Origin: Prorocentrum cordatum
Lineage: Eukaryota; Sar; Dinophyceae; Prorocentrales; Prorocentraceae
DNA length: 64,000 nucleotides
NCBI GenBank assembly: GCA_963575745.1
Contig: CAUYUJ010003448.1
Location: 514,512 to 578,511 of the forward strand
Direction: 5' to 3'
Shown here: positions 56,536 through 64,000 of the stretch, piece after piece
How positions within the stretch are numbered: position 1 is the stretch's first letter
Layout of the letters: each line of letters starts with the position of its first letter
Notes under the pieces: model-generated
Database searches by the model: none
What the model saw: the letters and a program-made list of their open reading frames with translations, nothing else
Told to the model about the DNA's origin: nothing
Program-made: the position numbers and the translations under genes

Positions 56536-57297
56536 GCAGTCACAGCCTCAGCCTCAGCCCTTCAGCCTCAGCCTCTCAGCAGCCTCAGCCTCAGTCTGCC
56601 TTCAGCCTCGGCCTCAGCCTCAGCCTCAGCCTCAGCCTGCCTCAGCCTCAGCCTGCCTCAGCCTCAGCCTGCCTGCAGCCTCAGCCTCAGCCTCAGCTCT
56701 GCCTCAGCCTCAGCCTCAGCCTCAGCCTGCCTCAGCCTCAGCCTGCCAGCCTCAGCCTCAGCCTGCCTCAGCCTCAGCCTCAGCCTGCTTCAGCCTCAGC
56801 CTCAGTCTGCCTTCAGCCTCGGCCTCAGCCTCAGCCTGCCTCAGCCTCAGCCTGCATCAGCCTCAGCCTCAGCCTCAGCCTGCCTCAGCATCAGCCTGCC
56901 TCAGCCTCAGCCTCAGCCTGCCTCAGCCTCAGCCTCAGCCTGCTTCAGCCTCAGCCTCAGTCTGCCTTCAGCCTCGGCCTCAGCCTCAGCCTGCCTCAGC
57001 CTCAGCCTGCATCAGCCTCAGCCTCAGCCTCAGCCTGCCTCAGCATCAGCCTGCCTCAGCCTCAGCCTCAGCCTGCCTCAGCCTCAGCCTCAGCCTGCTT
57101 CAGCCTCAGCCTCAGTCTGCCTTCAGCCTCGGCCTCAGCCTCAGCCTGCCTCAGCCTCAGCCTGCATCAGCCTGAGCCTCAGCCTCAGCCTGCCTCAGCA
57201 TCAGCCTGCAGCCTCAGCCTCAGCCTCAGCCTTCAGCCTCGGCCTCAGCCTCAGCCTGCCTCAGCCTCAGCCTGCCTCAGCCTCAGCCTGCCTCAGC
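56536..57297. repeat. CAGCCT hexamer array
   Basis: About 760 bp of CAGCCT units with GCCTGC and CAGTCTGCCTT variants. A longer period of about 140-170 bp is suggested by the recurring CAGTCTGCCTTCAGCCTCGG word. The Ala/Ser-rich frame is an artefact. Confidence 0.92.
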
Positions 57298-57303
57298 TGT
57301 GGC

Positions 57304-57990
57304 AATGGAGTTCTGGGAACTCGAAGAACACGAAGTGGCCTGCAGCTGGCTCCGGGCATTCAAAATCATGCCCAGGAATGGAGTTCTGGGAACTCGAAGA
57401 CCACGAAGTGGCCTACAGTTGGCTCCGGGCATGCAAAATCATGCCCAGGAATGGAATTTTGGGAACTCGAAGACCACGAAGTGGCCTACAGTTGGCTCCG
57501 AGCATTCAAAATGTGGCCCAGGAATGGAGTTCGGGGAACTCGAAGACCACGAAGTAGCCTACAATTGGCTCCGGGCATTCAGAATGTGGCCCGGGAGTGG
57601 AGTTTTGGGAACTCGAAGAGCACGAAGTGGCCTACAGATGGCTCCGGGTATTCAAAATGTGGCCCGGGAATGGAGTTCTGGGAACTCGAAGAGCACGAAG
57701 TAGCTTACAGCTGGCTCCGGGCATCCAAAATGTGGCCCGGGAATGGAGATCTGGGAAAGCGTTTGTGCACGAAGTGGCCTACAGTTGGCTCCGGGCATTC
57801 AAAATGTAGCCCGGGAATGGAGTTCTGGGAAATCGAAGAGCACGAAGTAGCTTACAGCTGGCTCCGGGCATCCAAAATGTGGCCCGGGAATGGAGTTCTG
57901 GGAAATCGAAGAGCACGAAGTGGCCTACAATTGGCTCCGGGCATTCAAAATGTGGCCCGGGAATGGAGTTCTGGGAGCGCCAAGAGCGAT
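57304..57990. repeat. 73-bp tandem array
   Basis: About nine units of 73 bp: GGAATGGAGTTCTGGGAACT, CGAAGAnCACGAAGTGGCCT, CAGTTGGCTCCGGGCATTC, AAAATGTGGCCCGG. It starts directly where the CAGCCT array ends. Since 73 is not divisible by three, the frame rotates every unit, which argues strongly against coding. Confidence 0.93.
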
Positions 57991-58840
57991 TTTGCGAGGA
58001 TGTCTCAGGCGATTTGGGTGGCGGCGGCAGAGCGCCGGCAGATCGCCGGATCCCGCCCAGACCCTCCTGGGGAGTCATGATGCTCTCTTTTGACCCTACT
58101 AGAAACCTATCAGTCTTCGCTGTTAGGTAAAAAACTTCCGAATATTTAGAAATGAACAATGTGTATGACCATACGAAAATACCACCGAATAACGAGGGGG
58201 CGTTCTGGCGTCCGCGAGCCTCGGCCACGGCAAGGTTTCCCGACCTAGATCGACTGAGCGGCCATACAAAAAACGGAGCCCCTCCTGAGCCCAAAGCGGT
58301 CCAAATTCTAGCGTCTTGACTGCAGGCTCGAGATACTTCCAAGAGAGCCCACGACAGCTCCATGACGGTCCAAGACGCACCCAGAACGCCCCCAACATGT
58401 CCCTCAAAGGACCTCCAGGCAGGCCCTGAGGGTATCGCCTTTTCGGTCTTCAGAGCGTCCAAGACTGGATGACCCCAAGAGGACCCCAAGAAGTTGTTTT
58501 GCGGACAGCTGCAGACCAAGCTGCCGAAGCGAATGATGCAGAGCTGGCAAACCTCACCGAGCAAGCCAACCAGGCGCTCTGCAAAGAGGAAACGCGACCG
58601 GCAAGAGACTGTCACATTGGCCCCAGTAGAAATCAGCCTGGAAACCGTACGCAAGGCTGGCTCAGCAAGCCACGGCGTCTGCCGCAGCTCGGATCCACCG
58701 CTGCGCCGTCGTATAAGGGCATCAGAAATCGAACGTCTGAATCGTCGAGCGTCTTCGCGCTCGTGGTTACCGAACCCACGAACATGACGATGTCAAATGC
58801 TCTGCGAAGATCATATTACATGAGCCGCAACTTGGCGCAA
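57991..58840. other. Unassigned sequence upstream of the U6-like gene
   Basis: AAGA-GGCCCC-type repeats at 58340-58500. An open frame at 58469-58903 (+) begins with a plausible acidic helix (DQAAEANDAELANLTEQANQ) but shows no family. Confidence 0.35.
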
Positions 58841-58845
58841 CCAAT

Positions 58846-58955
58846 GTGGTGGATCCCGGTCGGGAATCACCGTTTAACATTGGAACGACACAGAGGATAT
58901 TAGCATGGCCCCTATGCGAAGATGATACACGACAAAATCGAGAAGTGCATAACTG
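58846..58955 (+). ncRNA. U6 spliceosomal snRNA-like gene
   Basis: U6 is the catalytic RNA of the spliceosome. The central part is clear: ATTGGAACGACACAGAGG, then ATATTAGCATGGCCCCTATG and CGAAGATGATACACGAC, in the canonical order and spacing. The invariant AGC (58902-58904) is kept. The 5' part can form a stem-loop (GGTGGATCCCG with CGGGAATCACC). The ACAGAGA box reads ACAGAGG and the internal stem-loop is altered. There is no T-run terminator just after it and no obvious upstream element, so it may be a diverged gene copy or a pseudogene. Ends are approximate. Confidence 0.75.
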
Positions 58956-59039
58956 CGCAGACAAGGAGCTATTGTTCTAGGAACCCATCGTCCGTCAACG
59001 CCGCCGCCCCGCGCTCTCTGCGCTCAATCTTGTCGTCCA

Positions 59040-59285
59040 TCACTCGCCGCGCAACCTTCCCACGATAAATGTTCCTCATCTGGCGATCGATCCTGGATCC
59101 TCGATCCTCGAGATGGAGGGGCGGGGGCGGGTCGATCCTAGCGCCTCGATCGATCAGTATTCATCGGTCGAGGATCGACCCTTGTCCCTCGATGTTATCC
59201 TCGATCGACCCTTGCTCCCAGATCGACCCTCGCTCGATCCTCAATCATTGATCCTCGACCGATCATCGATCCTCGAGGGGGGCCC
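59040..59285. repeat. CGATCCTCGATCGA minisatellite
   Basis: Repeated GATCGACCCT, GATCCTCGA and CGATCGATC words, partly palindromic. Confidence 0.75.
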
Positions 59286-59414
59286 AGGGCGGAGGGGAGT
59301 GCCGTCCTCGCACCCCGCCGCCCAACAGTGCAGCGGCAGCCCGCCGCGCAACCGCGCACCGCGCCCCCTCCCGCTCGGCCCTCGCCAGCGCGCTGGGCGG
59401 CCGCCATTGCTTTT

Positions 59415-59905
59415 GGTTGTGTCCGCCTCCTCCCTCACCCTCCACCCTCCTCTCACCCTCCTCTACCCTCCTTCTCCTTAGCCCTCCTTCTCCTCCTCCT
59501 CCTCCTCCTCCTCCTCCTCCTCCTCCTCTTCCTCCACCGTTCTCCACCCTCCTCATCCTCCTCCTCCTCCTCATCATCATCATCCACGCTCCTCCTCCAC
59601 CCTCCTCCTCCTCCGCCCTCCTCCTCCTCCTCCTCCTCCTCCTCCTCCTCCTCCTCCTCCTCCTCCTCCTCCTCCTCCACTCCTCCTCCTCCTCCTCCCT
59701 CCTCCTCCTCCTCCCTCCCTCCCTCCTCCTCCTCCTCCTCCTCCTCCTCCCTCCCTCCCTCCCTCCCTCCCTCCCTCCTCCCTCCCCTCCCTCCCTCCCT
59801 CCCTCCCTCCTCCCTCCCTCCCTCCCTCCCTCCCTCCTCCTCTCTCCCCCCTCCTCCCTCCACCTCCCTCCCTCCCGCCCTCCCTCCTCCTCTGGCGCCT
59901 CCTCC
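59415..59905. repeat. CTC/CCCTCC pyrimidine tract
   Basis: (CTC)n passing into CCCTCC units, similar to 8733-9297. Confidence 0.92.
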
Positions 59906-59959
59906 TCCCGCCCCCACCCAGGTAGCGACCGAGCGGCACGGGGCGTGCCGTCTGCAGCG

Positions 59960-60076
59960 GAGCAGGGAGGGAGGAGGGAGGAGGGATGAGGGAGGAGGGA
60001 AAACGAGGAGGAGGAGGAGGAGGAGGAGGAGGAGGAGGAGGAGGGTGAGGAGGAGGAGGAGGAGGAAGAGGAGGAC
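59960..60076. repeat. GGA tract
   Basis: GGGAGGA units then (GGA)n. With the pyrimidine tract just upstream, it forms a potential purine/pyrimidine inverted arrangement. Confidence 0.85.
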
Positions 60077-60147
60077 AATGACATCGGGGCCACGTTGACT
60101 TGCTGCCCCCACTGCGATATTGTACAAGTGCAAGCTGTGCAGCGTCC

Positions 60148-60235
60148 CCCACCACCACCACCACTACAACCACCACCACCACCACCACCACCACCACCAC
60201 CACCACCACCACCACCACCACCACCACCACCACCC
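60148..60235. repeat. CCA microsatellite
   Basis: About 28 CCA units. Confidence 0.95.
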
Positions 60236-60646
60236 AACCCTGGACTAGGGGGCGCCGGAAAGATGGGGGAAGGGTAGTGAGAAGGGCAACGGACAGACAG
60301 GAGATGGAGGACGTAGGTCGCCGTGTGACTCCTTCAACCCTAATGCGGCCCCTTCCCAAGACCAGCGGGCGTCAGGTTGCCCATGCACCTGTGAGGGCCT
60401 TGACAAGGGTGTTGCGACCAGGACCCCAGGAACTTGTCGCAGCCGAAGAACGTCTCAGGAAGGCGAAGGAGGCTGAGCTCCAGGGCAAGATCCCCGCCCA
60501 GCGCACCGTGCCCCTGGCCTTCCTGATTGTGCACCCGCAGCAAGTCAGTAGCAAGAGTGTCAAACATACTTGAGATACTGAACGTCTGATATCTGTTTGG
60601 AAGCACATCAAACTTGGCGCTGGGGTTCTGAGCGCTAACTCACACC

Positions 60647-61290
60647 TTGATGAACTGCAGGGAGATGACAAGGACGGAAAAGGTTGGAACAGGCGGTGGC
60701 GGCACCATGCTGGTTGGCCTGAAGGGAGGAAACCATAATGAGGTGGGCAAGCAGAGTCCGCAGGAGGAACCATACCTAAGGCTTGGAAGAGACGAGCCTC
60801 AACGTGAGCTACCCCCAGCGGCTCTTGCAAAAGGTAAGACGGCGAACACCAATCAGAGCTCTTTCCTGCAGTTGGGAATTACCCGAAATTATGATAACCA
60901 TGATGTTGGGGAGCAACAAATTCAGGATGTTGAGGGTCAAGTGGATGCTGGCATCTATGATGTCTATGACCGTGACGCCAGGAGGCTCACCTGGCAGTCG
61001 GTCGCACCCCTGTTGCGGAGCAAAGACATTCTGGAAATGAAGCTCCACGATCGGAATGACATGGCCGCCGAGCTCGAAGAGCAAGCTTGTGGGAAGAAAG
61101 CTAAGCCTACAGGACCACGCGGGCCCACATCGGGTGCATCGGGAGGGACAGGGGGGGGGTCTGGCGAAGACGATGGGCCTGCTGAAGTGAAGGCGTCTGC
61201 CCTGCTCGCGAGCATTTCGGAGCTCCGGCTGCTGCAGCAGGGCCAGGGGAACGAGAGGGGCAAGCTCGGGAGCGGCCAAGAGGGGAGTGT
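60647..61290 (+). CDS. Possible coding segment of unknown function
   Basis: An open frame upstream of the second retrotransposon whose translation is not low complexity (SSFLQLGITRNYDNHDVGEQ, then GQVDAGIYDVYDRDARRLTW). It ends in a Gly/Ser-rich part and runs into the ATCATGGCCCCC repeat at about 61285. It could be the 5' (ORF1-like) part of the retrotransposon at 61584, or a host exon. No family is recognised. Confidence 0.3.
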
Positions 61291-61445
61291 CCAAGAGGGG
61301 GGGGTGCAAATCATGACCGGCGGCATGTGCGCTGCCCAGCGGGGGGGCCAGGGACGTAATGAAATGAGAAGAGGCGCCATGAAACCTGGGGAGATATCAT
61401 GGCCCCCGCCATCCACCTCCCCCTAGTCATCACCCCCCTCTTTGC
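61285..61445. repeat. Dispersed ATCATGGCCCCC repeat, copy 3
   Basis: AGAGGGGGGGGTGCAAATCA, then GGGGAGATATCATGGCCCCC and CTAGTCATCACCCCCC, in the same order as at 6560-6745. It separates the unassigned open frame from the endonuclease sequence. Confidence 0.45.
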
Positions 61446-61583
61446 CGCCCCCGACGAGGGGCAGGGGGCGTCAGCAGCGTCCGGCAAAGCCGAGCCCGGT
61501 GCCCGCGTGGCTTTTCCGCCCGCCACCGGGCCCCCCGACCCCGCCCATCTCGCCTCCTGGCACTCCGCGTCTTTCGCAGCCAT

Positions 61584-64000
61584 GTGACCTCGTGGGCCTT
61601 CCGGGCGATTGCTGAGAACGCTAACGCCTGGAGTGTGCTCAAGGAGGTGTGTGCGAATTCGAGATACGATCCTGCAGTCACACTGATCGTTGTCCGAGAA
61701 GCGAGCCTCCGGGCAGGAGACCAGGTGCAGCATGCCAAAGGCTGGTGTACCGCTCGTGGGTGGAAAGCAAACTTCAAGCTAGCGATGCGCCTCGCCTCTG
61801 GGAAGCCTTGCAAGGCGGAAATTGACGTTCAGCATAGGTTGTCGCCCCATCGACCTGGCCTGATAGTATCGGCTGTGGAGGGCGAATTGAAGGTTCCAGT
61901 CCTTAGTAAGAGCAGAACGCCACCCACGCAGCTACCCTTCGGCCACATCAACCAGCTCGAAGCATGGGATACTGTGATTGAGGCTGTGGGGAAGCTGGAG
62001 CAGGCATTGGGGCAGGAGCATGTGCGGTACCAGAGCAGACATCAGAGACTCAATGTAGCGCACCATGCTCTTAATCACGAGATGTGTGAAGACTGTTCCT
62101 CGTCAAGGACACCCCTTTTAAGCAGGAGGCTCGCACTGGGAAAGGGCCTGAGATAGCATTACCCGGTGGCCGAAGGGGCGGCATCAGCACGGTAGCTAAA
62201 GAACTGAGTGATCGGAATCTCGGAGGCCATCGTTCATGACGTTGAATCGGTCCCCCCCTGTTCTCTGGAACTGGATGAGGTGCCTGCCGAGTTCGGCTTC
62301 GTGCCCGCGTTGATCAGCTTGTATGGGAGAGCCGAAGATGACCAACGGGCGGTCTGTGCCGACGTCACTCACAGGACACTCAATGTTGAGAATGCCAGCG
62401 GGATCTTGGATTCCTACCTTTCATGTTTGGGCCGCGTGCTGGCTTCGGGGAGGGAGATGGATCAAATCGTCTGGCAGTCATACTTGGCGTGGGTTGGGGA
62501 GCACACCGAATGTAACTCAGGCTGGGTCCACCAGTGGACCAAAAAGGAGAATGTCTGGTCACTCGATCTTGAAGAAAAAAACGGGGAATGGAGAGGCCAG
62601 CCAACGGAATTGCTTGAAGCAACGGTGGACAAGCTTCAGTGTTTATGGGATGCAATAGATCAGCCGTGGGAGCTATGGCAATGCGAGGATGCTCTATATC
62701 GTTGCCTCCGCCTTTCGGGGAAGACGTGGCAGTTGCAGTGAAAACCTGCATTCATCGAACTTCCTCCACGTATGATGGAATGCATCATACGCATTACGAA
62801 TTCATTGGAGACACGGCCCTCAGCATCCTTGTAAGATTTTGGCGTGCGTGGAGACAATGGAATTGTGCCACAATCACGCAGGCAATGCATGATGGCATGA
62901 TCCCGAAAATTGCCACCAAACATAAGGGCCCCCACATTCGCGCTGCCATTGGAAGGTAGAGGTAGGACGGTCATGTACCAAGTATGGGGGACAGCTCGGC
63001 AACGCTCGGGCCTGAGAACGGGATCCCCCTGTGAAGAGTATCGCTGACACATGGGGTCGTTCATCCTCGAGCTGGTATTAATCCAAGGACTCATCTCGGA
63101 GCCTGCTAATCACATGAAACGCACACTGCCCATGCAATGTATGATTTGGAAACTAATACGAGCAGACCTATCGCGACCTGACGTGGATGAGGGCCGATAG
63201 TGCCAGGTTCACCACCAACAGTGCTGGCTGTGGTTTCCAAAATGTACCAGGCGCAGGGATCCATTGGTATGAACAGCGTCGCGATGGCAGGTAAGGGTCC
63301 GCGGAAAGGTATAGCAGGTGGGTGTGATGTCGCGCTGTTCGTGGTGCTGATTTACTATTAACAGCCTGTCGGGAAGCTTTCCTATGCCTTGTCCAAGATT
63401 GTGCGAAGAAGGTCGGCTGGTGGATAATCACTTGTGTGTTGGAAGCTGCGGAATTACAGATGCAGTTAAGCATGACCCACTGTGTAAGGTCACTGCAAAG
63501 AAGACCACAGCGGTGGCTAGTTCGGACCGTCTGCAAACAACAACTTCTGGAATGCATGAAGCAACACGGGGGGGGTGTACGGCCGCGAGGCCCACAACCT
63601 TGGAGTGGACGCCTTTGCTAGGCAGCGAAAAGTAGGAGCTGAGTAGACAAGGTTTGCGAGGCTGCAGAAGAGGGCGAACAAACTCAGAAAGGTACGGGGG
63701 GGGTCTCTACGGATACGGCCCTGAGCACGACGTGCGCATGCGGTCTCAAGTCCTTCGGATACTGAGCTTATGGGACTGGACGGAAAGGATCTGCATCAGG
63801 CGCAGAGTCTCTTCCTGAAGACACTATGTTGTGGAACCATGTCTGGAAGTCGATCTCTGGCGCGTTGTTTTACCAAGGTTCACCTTCGAGCTGACCATGG
63901 GGTCAATCATCCTTTGGTCCACGATTGGTTGAAGCTTTGTACGGAATCTACGCCGGGAATCTTCGGAGGCTTCAGAATCTGGTGATTCCGATCTTCGCGG
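61584..64000 (+). pseudogene. Second decayed non-LTR retrotransposon (runs off window)
   Basis: An endonuclease-like start (AIAENANAWSVLKEVCANS, LIVVREASLRAGDQVQHA, GWCTARGWK) lies at 61584-62000 in the same frame as a linker at 62208-62741 (WVHQWTKKENVWSLDLEE). From about 62710 the frame shifts and holds the reverse transcriptase: SSTYDGMHHTHYEFIGDTAL near 62770, MIPKIATKHKGPHIRAAIG near 62900, and PRKGIAGGCDVALF at 63299-63340, which matches the GIxAGC motif B. Downstream in that frame come EAHNLGVDAF and RFARLQKRANKLRKV (near 63590-63700), then GSRSLARCFTKVHLR (near 63845). Several stops break it, and motifs A and C are not clearly present. It differs from the 9.3-kb element and may be nearer to the 40-kb fragment. 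Confidence 0.7.

Noticed and set aside
56509-58080. 523-codon Ala/Ser-rich frame ending in WLRAFKMWPGNG-like repeats
   Set aside because: The first half is a CAGCCT array. In the second half the 73-bp unit rotates the frame every repeat, so no constant protein repeat is encoded.

Overview
The window looks like nuclear DNA of a dinoflagellate, with a large, GC-rich, repeat-saturated genome of the Prorocentrum or Polarella kind; the genus cannot be fixed from sequence alone. The pointers are short exons separated by long repeat-filled introns, candidate GC as well as GT splice donors, decayed non-LTR retrotransposons whose conserved blocks resemble families I know from dinoflagellates, many small inverted-repeat elements, degenerate minisatellites and long pure trinucleotide runs. 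No bacterial operon, CRISPR array or clear tRNA was seen. A run of 100 Ns (17743-17842) is a scaffold gap. Most long open frames here are by-products of stop-poor repeats and were not called as genes.

Layout. 0-9.3 kb: low-complexity DNA and small mobile elements, ending in a 565-bp CCT tract. 9.3-13.9 kb: a decayed plus-strand non-LTR retrotransposon (endonuclease, reverse transcriptase, RNase H). 14-18.4 kb: microsatellites, a satellite element and a GGA tract. 18.6-40.8 kb, minus strand: the most interesting locus, modelled as one multi-exon gene. Two small exon types, A (131 nt) and B (145 nt), alternate four times over 20 kb with compatible splice phases. A coiled-coil exon and a C-terminal exon with the R-S-E motifs of an arginine-type ADP-ribosyltransferase follow in phase. 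Its introns hold duplicated blocks, tandem arrays, several small transposon families, a tyrosine-recombinase relic (27.8-28.9 kb) and a retrotransposon 3' fragment (39.6-40.5 kb). 41-46 kb: repeats. 46.06-47.5 kb, minus strand: a second multi-exon gene of unknown function. 47.6-58 kb: small elements, a satellite element inverted relative to the one at 15.4 kb, a 90-bp array, a CAGCCT array and a 73-bp array. 58.85 kb: a U6 snRNA-like gene. 59-60.3 kb: simple repeats. 60.6-64 kb: an unassigned ORF and a second decayed plus-strand retrotransposon that runs off the window.

The non-genic part is organised. At least five families of short non-autonomous inverted-repeat elements recur. One has 5-bp target duplications and carries a trinucleotide microsatellite as its core. 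One has 8-bp duplications and hAT-like features. One is a 165-bp TA-flanked element, one copy of which sits inside a GC-rich fold-back element. Several lie in introns of the ADP-ribosyltransferase gene, so they contribute directly to intron growth.
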